Source: Candidatus Nitrotoga sp. SPKER
GTDB taxonomy: Bacteria; Pseudomonadota; Gammaproteobacteria; Burkholderiales; Gallionellaceae
DNA: 64,000 nucleotides
Direction of reading: 5' to 3'
Assembly (NCBI GenBank): GCA_003402285.1
Contig: QFXG01000024.1
Location: 62,001-126,000 of the forward strand
Shown piece by piece: positions 48,802 through 58,874 of this stretch. Position numbers and translations under genes: made by a program. Every line of letters starts with the position of its first letter. Positions within the stretch are counted from its first letter, which is position 1. The notes under the pieces are model-generated. The model saw only the letters and a program-made list of their open reading frames with translations, was not told the DNA's origin and ran no database searches.

Positions 48802-49119
48802 TTATGGTGTTGGAATAAATGGGGGAGAGATTTCTGGAATTGGAATAGCTTGATTCAAATTTGCTGGATTAGAGAACGTATGAGGAATAAAGGGTGGTGG
48901 AGTAGAAAATTGTGGGGATGAAAGCAGGCGCGATGTGATATTTGGAGTAGACAGCAATCCTGGTGTGATATTTTGGGTAGACAGTAGACCAGTTGTCATG
49001 TTTGGGGTAGACAGCAATCTTGATGTGACATTAGGAGTAATCGTCTGCGGAATAGTCCTTGCTGAGGCTGAAACAGCAATTATGCTAAGTAAAGCCAAGA
49101 TAATTCTGTACATGGACAT
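48802..49119 (-). CDS. Small secreted Thr/Asn/Ser/Leu repeat protein
   Basis: A 105-residue protein. Residues 1-20 are a signal peptide (ALLSIIAVSASA). The mature part has four ten-residue repeats of the form T-x-N-x-T-x-x-L-L-S, encoded by matching 30-bp DNA repeats (about 48925-49050), followed by a proline-rich tail ending PPFIPTP. AGGGGA precedes the ATG. No family recognised; repetitive, low-complexity and probably surface or extracellular. Confidence 0.6.
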   Translation of the reverse strand: MSMYRIILALLSIIAVSASARTIPQTITPNVTSRLLSTPNMTTGLLSTQNITPGLLSTPNITSRLLSSPQFSTPPPFIPHTFSNPANLNQAIPIPEISPPFIPTP

Positions 49120-49493
49120 TTCCCCTACACTGAACCCATGCAGCAGATCGGTGCTGCCCCGTTATTCGCTATGATTGACAGTATTTCATCTACAAAGTTC
49201 TGTCGCAGCAGAAAAATCTTGTTAAAAGTTCGACTAAAGTGTGGCTGGGAACTTTGCTGCCAGAGGCTATGCAGGTCAGCAGAGTAACCTTGATATCGGT
49301 TTACGCTCCGGCATGAAGTATTATTTGGGGTGGAGACGCGCTACACCAAATCAACATGAGCTGTTGCGCTTCGAACTTGATCCGCCTCGTTCTACTTACC
49401 AATGATGCACTAATTATTTGATAGCGATGGAATGTGCGGAATTATTGTTATTACACGAATTATGGTCCGTTCGTTACTAACCTAGTTGTGTGT
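49120..49493. other. Intergenic region with a possible gene fragment (49241-49405)
   Basis: A 54-codon plus-strand frame opens at GTG 49241 directly after a stop and ends at TGA 49405; it reads AGNFAARGYAGQQSNLD and ends LLRFELDPPRSTYQ. The composition looks protein-like but there is no clear ribosome-binding site and I do not recognise it. It may be the tail of a lost gene. An inverted repeat GCAGCA ... TGCTGC lies at about 49140-49157. Confidence 0.3.
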
Positions 49494-49685
49494 TTATGCT
49501 GTTAAAATCATTTTGTTGCTTTGAGTTAACTGAAGCCGATAAATGCGGCCTGCATGTTCAATTTCTATTTCGCGCTTTAGTTGGAACAAATCCTCACTTT
49601 TAATGCGGATGAGTGAATTTTTTTTAGAGTTTGGAACTGACTCGCACACAGTGCCAGAGATTTCTGTTTCGCGTTGAGTTGGCAT
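49494..49685 (-). CDS. Hemin uptake protein HemP-like
   Basis: A 63-residue protein from the ATG at 49685 (MPTQRETEIS); a longer frame adds 24 hydrophobic residues of doubtful reality. The C-terminal half, EIEHAGRIYRLQLTQSNKMILTA, is the HemP/HmuP core. HemP is a small cytoplasmic activator of hemin-uptake gene expression in betaproteobacteria. A Fur-box-like AT-rich dyad lies about 30 bp upstream. Confidence 0.75.
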   Translation of the reverse strand: MPTQRETEISGTVCESVPNSKKNSLIRIKSEDLFQLKREIEIEHAGRIYRLQLTQSNKMILTA

Positions 49686-49713
49686 AGCTATCGAAATCCA
49701 TTTAATATAAATA

Positions 49714-49736
49714 AGAATAATTCGTATTATTATTGC
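49714..49736 (-). promoter_or_regulatory. Possible Fur box upstream of the HemP-like gene
   Basis: An AT-rich near-palindrome (AATAATACGAATTATT on the minus strand) sits about 30 bp before the HemP start. It partly resembles the Fur 7-1-7 consensus, and iron control of hemP is known in other betaproteobacteria. AT-rich sequence makes chance matches likely. Confidence 0.35.
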
Positions 49737-50031
49737 TTTATATAAATGCAATTGCAAGTTTTTTTATTACTTGAATGATCACCATTGATGAATATTCAGC
49801 GCGGTCCATAAGCCTGATGGAAAGTGTGAAATGAAGTTGAGCTAAGGTAGAATTCGACAGGGGGAGTTTCTGTCTGTAATTTAAATCGTCCTTGTACCCA
49901 TTTAGAAATCATCAGAAGTTATTATTTTAAGTACAAATAATTTATGCATATGCGAGCGACAAATTCGCGTTTTAATCCGATGGTAGTCAAAGGCATGGGG
50001 TATGGCTCTTTGGTATGTGTGAGGAATAATT

Positions 50032-51060
50032 ATGACCGTATTTCAAGCTCTTAAGCAGCGTCTTCAGCAGGAACCGTGTGTTTGGCTGGTTACGGGTGCG
50101 GCTGGATTTATTGGGAGCAACTTGGTGGAGGCACTTCTCCGGCTCGAGCAAAATGTTATTGGCCTGGATAATTTTTCTACTGGTCATAGAGAGAATCTAA
50201 AGGAGATACAGCATTACGTCACGTCGCAGCAATGGGCTCGGTTTCGTATCATTGAGGGTGATATTCGCGATCTAGGTGTTTGTCGAAAGGCGGTATCAGG
50301 TGTGGATTATGTGCTGCATCAAGCGGCACTTGGTTCGGTGCCACGCTCACTTGAGGATCCCATCCTTACTAATGAAAATAACATCTCGGGTTTTCTTAAT
50401 ATGCTGGTGGCGGCGCGCGATGCAGTGGTAAAACGCTTTGTATATGCGGCTTCTAGTTCAACCTATGGTGATCATCTAGGATTGCCCAAAGTTGAAAATT
50501 TAATAGGCAAACCGTTGTCGCCTTATGCAGTGACAAAATATGTGAATGAGCTTTATGCCGATGTGTTTAGTCGATGCTATGGATTCCACACAATCGGATT
50601 GCGCTATTTCAACATTTTTGGACGTCGCCAGGATCCTAATGGTGCCTATGCAGCGGTCATCCCGAAGTGGGTGGACGGTATGATCAAGAATCAGCCGGTT
50701 TATATCAATGGCGACGGAGAAACCAGCCGCGATTTTTGTTATATCGACAACGCTGTGCAAGCCAACCTTCTTGCCGCGACGGTAGAGGATATCGCTGCCG
50801 CCAATCAAGTTTATAATATTGCTGTCGGGGATAGAACGACGCTTAATAACCTCTTTGATCAATGCCGAATATTGCTCCTGCCACACTTTCCCCATTTAAA
50901 AGAATTTAAACCGGTTTATCGTGATTTTCGCGCAGGTGATGTACGACATTCTCAAGCAGATATTTCAAAAGCCCAGTCTTTGTTGGGTTATACGCCTAGT
51001 CATTTTATTGCCCAAGGTCTGAAAGAGTCGATGGCATGGTATGTTAAAAGCTTGGCTTGA
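50032..51060 (+). CDS. UDP-N-acetylglucosamine C4-epimerase (WbpP/TviC-like)
   Basis: A 342-residue short-chain dehydrogenase with an N-terminal extension (residues 1-15) before [35 protein letters not shown] and [25 protein letters not shown] define the WbpP/TviC group that makes UDP-GalNAc or UDP-GalNAcA from the gluco form. AGGA precedes the ATG. It stands alone, 7.5 kb from the exopolysaccharide locus, but could supply that locus. Confidence 0.9.
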   Translation: MTVFQALKQRLQQEPCVWLVTGAAGFIGSNLVEALLRLEQNVIGLDNFSTGHRENLKEIQHYVTSQQWARFRIIEGDIRDLGVCRKAVSGVDYVLHQAALGSVPRSLEDPILTNENNISGFLNMLVAARDAVVKRFVYAASSSTYGDHLGLPKVENLIGKPLSPYAVTKYVNELYADVFSRCYGFHTIGLRYFNIFGRRQDPNGAYAAVIPKWVDGMIKNQPVYINGDGETSRDFCYIDNAVQANLLAATVEDIAAANQVYNIAVGDRTTLNNLFDQCRILLLPHFPHLKEFKPVYRDFRAGDVRHSQADISKAQSLLGYTPSHFIAQGLKESMAWYVKSLA

Positions 51061-51105
51061 ATGTAAGAAATGTTATTGAATATCCGGCTTTGGCATGTAG
51101 CGTCA

Positions 51106-52428
51106 CTAGGTGGCAATAGTTTCTTCTGCGTGTAATGATAGGCCTCGATTAGCCGGAAATACTATACTAAAGGTGCTGCCTTTCCCTTCTGTGCTGGTAA
51201 TCTCCAGTCGTGCTTGATGTCGACTGGCTATGTGCTTGACAATGGCTAGCCCCAGACCCGTTCCTCCGGTTTCTCGTGACCGACTGCGGTCTACCCGATA
51301 AAAACGTTCGGTCAGGCGCGGAATGTGTTGCGGTGCGATGCCGCTGCCGCTGTCCTGCACACTGAAAACTGGCTGATTGCCTTGCTCGTGCCAACTCACC
51401 AAAATCTCGCCCCCTTGCGGAGTGTAATGAATGGCATTTGATATCAAATTACTGAAGGCGCTACGCAATTCGTCGGTGTTGCCAAGCACAGCGCAACTAC
51501 TTGTTAGTTCTAGCCGTAAAGTGTGTTTCTCCGCACTCAAAGATTGTCCCTCTTGATGCAGCTTGCGTAAAAGCCCAGATACATCCACGGTTTCTTCCTG
51601 CAAGGCATTGAGTGTGTCCTCCAGCTTGGACAAGGTAAGTAAATCGTCTACCAGCCTTTCCATGCGGTGCGTTTGTTCGCCCATCAGATGTAGCGCGCGG
51701 CGCGTCATGCTGTTTTCAAGGTTGGGCATGTCGTGTAATGTTTCAACAAAACCGTTGACCACGGTAAGCGGTGTGCGTAACTCATGCGACACATTAGCGA
51801 CAAAATCACGGCGCATGGTTTCAATGCGCTCCAGATGAGTAATGTCGCGGCTGATCAATAGCAGTTTGTTATTGCCGTAAGGAATCAGTTTAATGGACAG
51901 TGTCAGCCCGTCCTGCCGCGCACCGCACAGAACCAGCGGTTCGCTGAATTCGTGCAGGGCAAGGTACTGTACGAACTCAGGTTGACGTGCCAGATAAGTG
52001 ATTTGCTGGCCGATATCGCGCTTGCAGTCCAGGCCGAAATGTTGCTCGGCAAGTGGGTTACACCATTCAATGTGGTAGGCTTCATCAAGTATGGTCACGC
52101 CTTCTGGCAGTGCCGAGGTAGCCTGTTCCATGTGCTGTAACGCCGCGACACGTTGTTCGTGTTCTTTGCGATGTTGACGTACCATTCTGTTCAGCCGCGT
52201 AAATATCTCCTTCCACATTCCTGGACCATCAGGCACTAAACGTCCATCAGAATCGGCTAGCCAGTGATTTAGTGCTTCAAGCTGGCGCAAATGAAGCACT
52301 AGATATATCAGCAAAAATACACTAAAGAATAAGGTGGCGGGTAACGCCCCAACTGTTGTCCACACTAACAAGGAGAGAACCAGGAAGACAAATGGAAAAA
52401 AAAGTGCACGCCGCCAAAAATCAAACAT
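51106..52428 (-). CDS. phoR: Phosphate regulon sensor histidine kinase PhoR
   Basis: A 440-residue membrane kinase: two N-terminal transmembrane segments (residues 8-46), a PAS domain (about 95-200), a HisKA domain with FVANVSHELRTPLTVVNGF (phospho-accepting His) and an HATPase domain (SNLISNAIHYTPQGG, DSGSGIAPQHIP, GTGLGLAIVKHI). Downstream of phoB on the same strand. Senses phosphate limitation via the Pst system, not present here. Confidence 0.94.
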   Translation of the reverse strand: MFDFWRRALFFPFVFLVLSLLVWTTVGALPATLFFSVFLLIYLVLHLRQLEALNHWLADSDGRLVPDGPGMWKEIFTRLNRMVRQHRKEHEQRVAALQHMEQATSALPEGVTILDEAYHIEWCNPLAEQHFGLDCKRDIGQQITYLARQPEFVQYLALHEFSEPLVLCGARQDGLTLSIKLIPYGNNKLLLISRDITHLERIETMRRDFVANVSHELRTPLTVVNGFVETLHDMPNLENSMTRRALHLMGEQTHRMERLVDDLLTLSKLEDTLNALQEETVDVSGLLRKLHQEGQSLSAEKHTLRLELTSSCAVLGNTDELRSAFSNLISNAIHYTPQGGEILVSWHEQGNQPVFSVQDSGSGIAPQHIPRLTERFYRVDRSRSRETGGTGLGLAIVKHIASRHQARLEITSTEGKGSTFSIVFPANRGLSLHAEETIAT

Positions 52429-52554
52429 GGTGTAGCCTTTAAAAATTACGCTGCGCCATTATTTAGGATGTGCAAAGCGGTAGAAACTACATGTTGACAT
52501 GATGCAAACAGGATGCAATTGACGGAATGAATTATAGCTATGATTTACTCATTC

Positions 52555-53241
52555 TTAATTGCATGAAAAACGGTAGCCGCTGCCGCGCACAGTCTGAATC
52601 AGTCCATCGAGGTTGGAAGGTTCAAGCGCCTGACGTAGTCGGCGAATATGGACATCCACTGTACGCTCTTCTACAAATACATGATCGCCCCAAACTTGGT
52701 CGAGCAGCTGTGAACGACTATAGACTCTCTCGGGATGGGTCATAAAAAAATGTAACAACCGAAATTCTGTCGGCCCCAGATCAATCATCGTACCATTAGC
52801 GTTGACCCGATGCATCGCTGGCGATAATTCCAGCTCACCCGCAGTGACTGTTTCATCACTCATTTGTGGCGCGCGGCGGCGTAACACGGCACGGATGCGA
52901 GCCATTAGTTCACGCGGCGAAAATGGCTTGGTTATGTAATCGTCTGCGCCTGACTCCAGTCCCAGAATTTTGTCACGTTCATCGGTACGCGCAGTCAGCA
53001 TTATAATGGGAATGTTGCGTGTACGCTGATCGGCGCGCAGACGGCGTGCCAGTTCCACCCCACTGCTACCGGGTAGCATCCAGTCAAGCAGGATTAGATC
53101 TGGTAGCGCATGATTGATGTACGTCCATGCGTTATCGGCATCATATGCCGCGATTGCGCGATAGCCACATTGTGCGATGTTGAATGCCAGCAGCTCTTGT
53201 ATTGCAGGTTCATCTTCCACTACCAGAATATTAGCAGTCAT
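52555..53241 (-). CDS. phoB: Phosphate regulon response regulator PhoB
   Basis: A 228-residue OmpR-family regulator. Receiver domain: ILVVEDEPAIQELL, phosphorylated Asp in LILLDWMLPGSSG, switch Lys in YITKPFSPREL. DNA-binding winged helix: LGPTEFRLLHFFMTHPERVYSR and TVDVHIRRLRQAL. The ATG at 53241 gives the normal start; six extra codons upstream are unlikely. Activates pho-box promoters under phosphate starvation. Confidence 0.95.
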   Translation of the reverse strand: MTANILVVEDEPAIQELLAFNIAQCGYRAIAAYDADNAWTYINHALPDLILLDWMLPGSSGVELARRLRADQRTRNIPIIMLTARTDERDKILGLESGADDYITKPFSPRELMARIRAVLRRRAPQMSDETVTAGELELSPAMHRVNANGTMIDLGPTEFRLLHFFMTHPERVYSRSQLLDQVWGDHVFVEERTVDVHIRRLRQALEPSNLDGLIQTVRGSGYRFSCN

Positions 53242-53319
53242 TATTTCTCCGTCGTTCACATGACAAACAGTTTGCGATGGTATGACAGAATTGTGACAGT
53301 AGTATGACGGCCATGTTTG

Positions 53320-54750
53320 CTACTCAGTTTGATGAACAGACTGGCGGCGGCGCTTTAAATCTGGCAGCAGCGAGCCGACCAACATGCCTGCTGCGCTCAT
53401 CAGCAAGCCTGCTAGTTGTGGTGGCCACAGTCCTTCAGGATTAAAAATTTCAAGCAATAACCAGGAAGACAATCCTGCGGCAATTGCAAACAACGCCCCT
53501 TGTGTGTTTGCACGCTTCCAGTACAGCCCGCACACCAGTGGAATGAATGCTGCCACTAAAGTCACCTTGTAGGCGTTCCCCACCATCGAATAAATACTCG
53601 ATGTAGATTTTAGCGCAAACAAGGTAACGGCCACGGTGAAGCATACAACGACCATGCGCATGGTCCATAAAAACTGTCTATCACTCTGGTGACCGATAAT
53701 GCCTTTCAGGATGTTCTCGGTAAAAGTCACTGATGGTGCCAGTAAAGTGCCGCTGGCAGTGCTCATAATGGCAGCAAGCAGCGCACCAAAGAACATCACC
53801 TGTGCAAATACTGGTGTATGGTTCATGATCAGCGTAGGCAAAATTAACTGCGCATTTTCGTTAATCAACGAGGCGACCATGATGGGATCGATCAACGTAG
53901 CGGAATAAGCCAGAAAAATGGGAATGAAGGCGAACAGAAAATACAGAATGCCACCAAGTAGAGCACCCTGTACGGCAGTTTTTTCATTTTTTGCGGACAT
54001 TATGCGCTGGAATACGTCCTGCTGTGGGATCGAGCCTAACATCATGGTTACTGCTGCGCCGATGAATGCGAGCACATCTCTCGTTTCCAGCTGTGGCCAG
54101 AAAATTAGCTTGTTGGCATGGGCGGCATGGTCTATGACCATGCCTGCACCCCCTGCTATACCGGACAGTAGCAAAGCCAGGTATAACATACCAACTACGA
54201 TGATCGTCATTTGAAAAGCATCGGTTAACGCCACCGACCACATTCCACCGAACAAGGTGTAAATCAGCACGATGCCAGCACCAACCACCATACCTTCACT
54301 GGGTGAAATCGCGCCTTGGGTGATAAAGGAAAACACCAGGCCCAGCGCTGTAATTTGCGCGGATACCCAGCCCAAGTATGAAGCGATAATAGCCAGACTG
54401 GTAAGTACCTCCACCGAGCGATCGTAGCGTTTTCGGTAATAGTCGCCGATGGTAATCAGGTTCATCTTATAGAGCTTGGCAGCGAAGAATGTACCCACCA
54501 AAATCAGACACATACTGGCACCGAAAGGATCTTCAACTATTCCTCTCAAGCCTTGCTGGACGAACTTTGTGGATATTCCCAATACCGTTTCCGCACCAAA
54601 CCAGGTAGCAAACACGGTGGCAGTTACAACATACAGTGGTAAGTGCCGGCCAGCCATCACATAATCTTTAACATTATGTACGCGTGTGGCGGCATATAAG
54701 CCGATTCCGATAGAAATCATCAGATACAGAATTACGAGCCAAATCAACAT
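53320..54750 (-). CDS. Sodium:solute symporter family protein
   Basis: A 476-residue transporter of 12-13 helices (SSS family). FATWFGAETVLGIS, ASYLGWVSAQITALG and LLAAIMSTASGTLLAPSVTFTENI are family signatures around the sodium site. The ATG at 54750 follows AAGGCA; 22 upstream codons are unlikely. Substrate unknown; the motif order resembles the proline/pantothenate-like group. Confidence 0.88.
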   Translation of the reverse strand: MLIWLVILYLMISIGIGLYAATRVHNVKDYVMAGRHLPLYVVTATVFATWFGAETVLGISTKFVQQGLRGIVEDPFGASMCLILVGTFFAAKLYKMNLITIGDYYRKRYDRSVEVLTSLAIIASYLGWVSAQITALGLVFSFITQGAISPSEGMVVGAGIVLIYTLFGGMWSVALTDAFQMTIIVVGMLYLALLLSGIAGGAGMVIDHAAHANKLIFWPQLETRDVLAFIGAAVTMMLGSIPQQDVFQRIMSAKNEKTAVQGALLGGILYFLFAFIPIFLAYSATLIDPIMVASLINENAQLILPTLIMNHTPVFAQVMFFGALLAAIMSTASGTLLAPSVTFTENILKGIIGHQSDRQFLWTMRMVVVCFTVAVTLFALKSTSSIYSMVGNAYKVTLVAAFIPLVCGLYWKRANTQGALFAIAAGLSSWLLLEIFNPEGLWPPQLAGLLMSAAGMLVGSLLPDLKRRRQSVHQTE

Positions 54751-54817
54751 AAGTGCCTTGCAAAATCGTAACAGAATGGTCGAATTGTAGCAGCCCGGAG
54801 CTGCGATTGAGATCAAT

Positions 54818-54845
54818 AAAAAGGCTCCCGAAGGAGCCTTTGCTT
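54818..54845 (-). terminator. Intrinsic terminator after the peroxiredoxin gene
   Basis: A perfect 9-bp stem, AAAGGCTCC at 54820-54828 and GGAGCCTTT at 54833-54841 with a CGAA loop, is followed on the minus strand by TTTTTATT. It lies just past the peroxiredoxin stop codon and before the symporter start. Confidence 0.9.
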
Positions 54846-54862
54846 AACTCGAAAATGAGTAT

Positions 54863-55465
54863 TTATAATTTTTCAGCGTGCTCGGCTAAATACTTCGCCA
54901 CACCTTCAGAAGAGGCATCCATTCCAGCTTCACCCTTGCTCCAGCCAGCAGGACAAACTTCACCATGCTCCTCGTGAAATTGCAATGCATCTACCATACG
55001 CAGCATCTCATCAATGTCGCGACCCAGCGGTAGGTCGTTCACTACTTGGTGGCGTACCACACCGCCACGGTCTATAAGAAAGGAACCGCGGAAAGCAACC
55101 CCATCTTTATGTTCAACGTCATACGCACGGCAAATGTCGTGTTTAATATCAGCCACGAGTGGGTAGCCTACTTGACCGATTCCGCCCTTATTAACGGGCG
55201 TATTTTTCCAAGCTAGATGTGTGAACTGTGAATCAATGGAAATCCCGATTACTTCGGTTTTACGTTCCTTGAAATCGTTTAGACGATGATCGAATGCAAT
55301 TAATTCGGAAGGACAAACGAAAGTAAAGTCCAGTGGGTAAAAGAATACCACCCCATATTTGCCCTCCAAGTGGCGACTTAAGTTAAAAGTTTCGTTTATT
55401 TCATTATTACCCATCACTGCAACAGCAGTAAAATCGGGTGCAAGCTTACCGACGAGAACGGCCAT
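54863..55465 (-). CDS. AhpC/TSA-type 2-Cys peroxiredoxin
   Basis: A 200-residue thiol peroxidase. The peroxidatic Cys is in FYPLDFTFVCPSE and the resolving Cys in HGEVCPAGW; the C-terminal extension YLAEHAEKL after it is typical of typical 2-Cys (Prx1/AhpC) enzymes. Removes peroxide using thioredoxin or AhpF/AhpD; no reductase gene is adjacent. Ends at a strong terminator. Confidence 0.94.
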   Translation of the reverse strand: MAVLVGKLAPDFTAVAVMGNNEINETFNLSRHLEGKYGVVFFYPLDFTFVCPSELIAFDHRLNDFKERKTEVIGISIDSQFTHLAWKNTPVNKGGIGQVGYPLVADIKHDICRAYDVEHKDGVAFRGSFLIDRGGVVRHQVVNDLPLGRDIDEMLRMVDALQFHEEHGEVCPAGWSKGEAGMDASSEGVAKYLAEHAEKL

Positions 55466-55672
55466 GATTTTTTCCTTTGGTTGACTGAATTGCTAAGGTA
55501 TAGAATTTAGCGAGGGATGGAGTGGCTGTCAACCATAATACATTGAGGCAAGCTGGCAAAAAATCCAATGTTTCTCAAATGCTGACGATAAGGAAGGAGG
55601 TTGGAATGGAACCTCGAGTTTAACTATATATTTAATACTTTTGGTAGCTTGTACCCACACTTGGAGCGCTTC

Positions 55673-57052
55673 ATGGACTGTAACTGGATTATCCGTTTTG
55701 CCAGCATGGTTGCGATTGGTCTGCTGACCACTGCCTGTGCGACGCTGCCCGAAGTACGGTATCTCAAAAGTTCACTGGTAGCGCCAGAAAATCCAACGGT
55801 GATTAATGCACAAGGCACGCTTAGTGCAAAAAAATCGAATTCCCTGCTGGTCAAACGTTGGCGCAATTCACACATGGATGTAGCAGCGCTGGCGGCACTG
55901 GAAGAAGCGGCTACGGGCAGTCCTTTAATCGCTGGTAACAAAGTCACCTTGCTTTATGATGGGCCACAAACCATGGCCGCAATGACCGAGGCGATCAGTG
56001 CGGCCAAGGATCACATTAACTTGGAAACCTATATTTTCGATCAGGATGAGTTGGGTATCCGCTTTGCGGATCTTCTTATCTCCCGCCAACGTGCCGGGGT
56101 ACAAGTCAATATTATTTACGACAGCGTCGGCACGATTGGTACGCCGCAGGCATTTTTCGACAAAATGCGCGATGCCGGAATTCAGCTATTGGCCTTTAAT
56201 CCTGTGAACCCACTGAAGTTGACGGGGGCATGGGGGCCGAATAACCGTGATCACCGGAAAATTCTAGTTGTCGATGGTGTAGTCGCCTTTACAGGTGGTG
56301 TGAATATCAGCAGCACCTATGCCAACAGTTCGTTATTCCGCTCAAAAGCCAAGCGTAGTACCAAAGTCGGTTGGCGCGATACCCATATAAAGATTGAAGG
56401 GCCGGGGGTTGCCGCATTGCAGTGGGCATTTTTAAATACCTGGGCCAGCCAGCAATCCTCTGATCTTCCGGACAACGATTTTTTCCCGCCATTAAAAGAG
56501 GTCGGCAACAAGCTTGTCCGGGTGCTGGTTAGCGAACCCGGTGGCGATTATGATACGTACAAGGCTTATGTTCTGGCGATACAAGAGGCAAAGAAAACAA
56601 TCCATATTACCTGTGCTTATTTTGTTCCAGACGCGCAGATACTGCGGGCGTTAATTGATGCTGCGCATCGTGGTGTTGAGGTTAAAATTATTTTGCCTGG
56701 AGTAACGGACAGCGGCTTGGTCTTCCATGCAGCGCAATCCTTTTACAGCGAAATGTTGGCCAACGGGATCAAAATCTATCAGCTGCAAATTGCGGTCTTG
56801 CATGCCAAGACCGCCGTGATCGACAAGGTTTGGTCGACGGTAGGGTCGACCAATATTGATACCCGTAGTTTTTTGCATAACAATGAAATCAACGTGGTGG
56901 TCTTTGGCGATGAATTCGGCACTGCGATGGAAAATGCGTTTTTCGAAGACCTTCGCAATTCAATCGAAATTACCAAGGAAACATGGGAACAACGTTCACT
57001 GGGCAATCGACTTAAAGAATGGGTTGCTCGCAGATTTGAGTATTGGCTGTGA
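55673..57052 (+). CDS. Phospholipase D/cardiolipin synthase family lipoprotein
   Basis: A 459-residue protein with two HKD motifs: HRKILVVD and HAKTAVID, the two halves of the PLD active site; GSTN follows the second as usual. The N-terminus IGLLTTACATLP is a probable lipoprotein signal (the -3 position is unusual). GGAG before the ATG at 55673 supports that start over an upstream ATG at 55601. Likely a periplasmic or membrane cardiolipin-synthase-like enzyme. Confidence 0.88.
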   Translation: MDCNWIIRFASMVAIGLLTTACATLPEVRYLKSSLVAPENPTVINAQGTLSAKKSNSLLVKRWRNSHMDVAALAALEEAATGSPLIAGNKVTLLYDGPQTMAAMTEAISAAKDHINLETYIFDQDELGIRFADLLISRQRAGVQVNIIYDSVGTIGTPQAFFDKMRDAGIQLLAFNPVNPLKLTGAWGPNNRDHRKILVVDGVVAFTGGVNISSTYANSSLFRSKAKRSTKVGWRDTHIKIEGPGVAALQWAFLNTWASQQSSDLPDNDFFPPLKEVGNKLVRVLVSEPGGDYDTYKAYVLAIQEAKKTIHITCAYFVPDAQILRALIDAAHRGVEVKIILPGVTDSGLVFHAAQSFYSEMLANGIKIYQLQIAVLHAKTAVIDKVWSTVGSTNIDTRSFLHNNEINVVVFGDEFGTAMENAFFEDLRNSIEITKETWEQRSLGNRLKEWVARRFEYWL

Positions 57053-57135
57053 GGTGTTCCTCGTGGGCATATTGAAGGTTTGAATTTAACTGGGCTGAAA
57101 TAACGAATGTCAGAATTATTGACAATGCATGGTTT

Positions 57136-58194
57136 CTAATTGTTCTCCCATAAATCTTTGTTGTTAACATTACGCGGCTGGACTAATCCAAAATGTTTAT
57201 AGGCATTAGCGGTCGCCACTCTTCCGCGCGCGGTACGTTGCAAATAGCCCTGTTGAATTAAATAAGGTTCCAGCACATCTTCAATGGTATCGCGCTCCTC
57301 ACCGATGGCAGCGGCAAGGTTATCTACGCCTACTGGGCCACCGGTAAACTTTTCGATTACGGTCAACAATAGTTTTCTATCCATCATGTCCAACCCCTGC
57401 ATATCCACGTCGAGCATGGTAAGTGCGGCATCTGCCACTTTGCGCGTCGCTTCGCCTTGCGCCCTCACTTCGGCAAAGTCGCGCACGCGGCGTAGCAATC
57501 TATTTGCAATACGTGGCGTACCGCGTGAACGTTTTGCAATTTCCAGCGCTCCATCGGGTGAGATCGGTAATTCCAATAAACCGGAAGAGCGTGTCACGAT
57601 GCGCTGTAGTTCGCTAGTGGTGTAAAACTCCAAACGCGCCACGATACCAAAACGGTCGCGCAGAGGGTTGGTCAACATACCGGCACGAGTTGTTGCTCCC
57701 ACCAGAGTGAATGGGGGCAAGTCCAGTTTTACCGAGCGCGCGGCGGGACCTTCGCCGATCATGATATCGATCTGATAGTCTTCCAGTGCGGGATACAGGA
57801 TTTCTTCCACCACTGGCGACAGACGATGGATTTCATCGATAAACAGTACATCGTTTGGTTCGAGATTGGTTAACAAGGCAGCAAGGTCGCCGGCCCGTTC
57901 CAAAACTGGCCCGGACGTATGGCGCATATTGACACCCATTTCGCGTGCGATGATATGTGCCAAAGTCGTCTTGCCCAGTCCTGGCGGACCGAACAGTAGC
58001 ACATGGTCAAGTGGCTCCTTGCGTTTGCGAGCTGCTTCAATGAAAATTTCCAGCTGCCCGCGTATTTTTTCCTGGCCAACATATTCGTCCAGATGTTTAG
58101 GGCGTAATGCACGCTCCTGCATTTCCTCCTGTAAAGAGGCGGTAGCGGGAGAAATAATGCGATCAACTGCGGTCAGATTATCGTTTTGGATCAT
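57136..58194 (-). CDS. ruvB: Holliday junction branch migration helicase RuvB
   Basis: The 352-residue AAA+ motor of RuvABC. Walker [17 protein letters not shown], Walker [13 protein letters not shown], sensor GATTRAGML and the C-terminal winged helix ([12 protein letters not shown]) are intact. Overlaps ruvA by four bases; the order ruvC-ruvA-ruvB is usual. Confidence 0.97.
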   Translation of the reverse strand: MIQNDNLTAVDRIISPATASLQEEMQERALRPKHLDEYVGQEKIRGQLEIFIEAARKRKEPLDHVLLFGPPGLGKTTLAHIIAREMGVNMRHTSGPVLERAGDLAALLTNLEPNDVLFIDEIHRLSPVVEEILYPALEDYQIDIMIGEGPAARSVKLDLPPFTLVGATTRAGMLTNPLRDRFGIVARLEFYTTSELQRIVTRSSGLLELPISPDGALEIAKRSRGTPRIANRLLRRVRDFAEVRAQGEATRKVADAALTMLDVDMQGLDMMDRKLLLTVIEKFTGGPVGVDNLAAAIGEERDTIEDVLEPYLIQQGYLQRTARGRVATANAYKHFGLVQPRNVNNKDLWENN

Positions 58195-58769
58195 GACTTG
58201 GATAATAGCTTAAGTGCTTGGCGGATGCCGTCCGCCAAATTTGCATCGGCAGGTAATTGTTTGGCTGCCCAGTCGGCTTCTTTTGCGCTGTAGCCTAACG
58301 CCAACAGCGCATTGGTAATATCGTTGCCATGTGGCGTCGCAACACCACTTGCGCCGCCCGATACGGACACGATGAACTTATCTTGCAGTTCCAGCAACAG
58401 CCGCTCGGCAGTTTTTTTACCAACACCTGGAATTCTGGTTAACAGTCCTACCTCTTTATTTGCCACGGCAATGGCAAGATCATTTAAGCTCAAGCCAGAC
58501 AGCACCGACAGCGCCAACTTCGGCCCCACGCCACTAATTTTCAACAAGTGACGAAACACCGCGCGCTCGTCCTCAGAAGCAAAACCATAGAGCAGGTGTG
58601 CATCTTCGCGAACGATAAGTTGGGTATGTAACACCACACGTTCATGCAGTACAGGCAGATTATAGAAGGTGCTCATCGGCACATTCACTTCATACCCCAC
58701 GCCTTGAACATCCAATAAAATTTGCGGTGGATTTTTTTCCAACAAGTTACCTGTTAAACGCCCAATCAT
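58191..58769 (-). CDS. ruvA: Holliday junction branch migration subunit RuvA
   Basis: The 192-residue tetrameric junction-binding subunit: N-terminal OB fold ([12 protein letters not shown]), HhH motifs ([15 protein letters not shown] and [16 protein letters not shown]) and the C-terminal RuvB-binding domain. Complete. Confidence 0.97.
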   Translation of the reverse strand: MIGRLTGNLLEKNPPQILLDVQGVGYEVNVPMSTFYNLPVLHERVVLHTQLIVREDAHLLYGFASEDERAVFRHLLKISGVGPKLALSVLSGLSLNDLAIAVANKEVGLLTRIPGVGKKTAERLLLELQDKFIVSVSGGASGVATPHGNDITNALLALGYSAKEADWAAKQLPADANLADGIRQALKLLSKS

Positions 58770-58874
58770 GTCTTCCTTGTTAATCCTTTTTGGCTAATCG
58801 TGCAGACGCGATAATTATTGCATTCGAAAAATTACAATCGCGTTTAATCTATGGTTAGAGAAATTATCATGTTT

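Noticed and set aside
50000-50031. Sigma-54 promoter before the WbpP-like gene
   Set aside because: GG and GC elements are present but separated by 11 bases, not 10.
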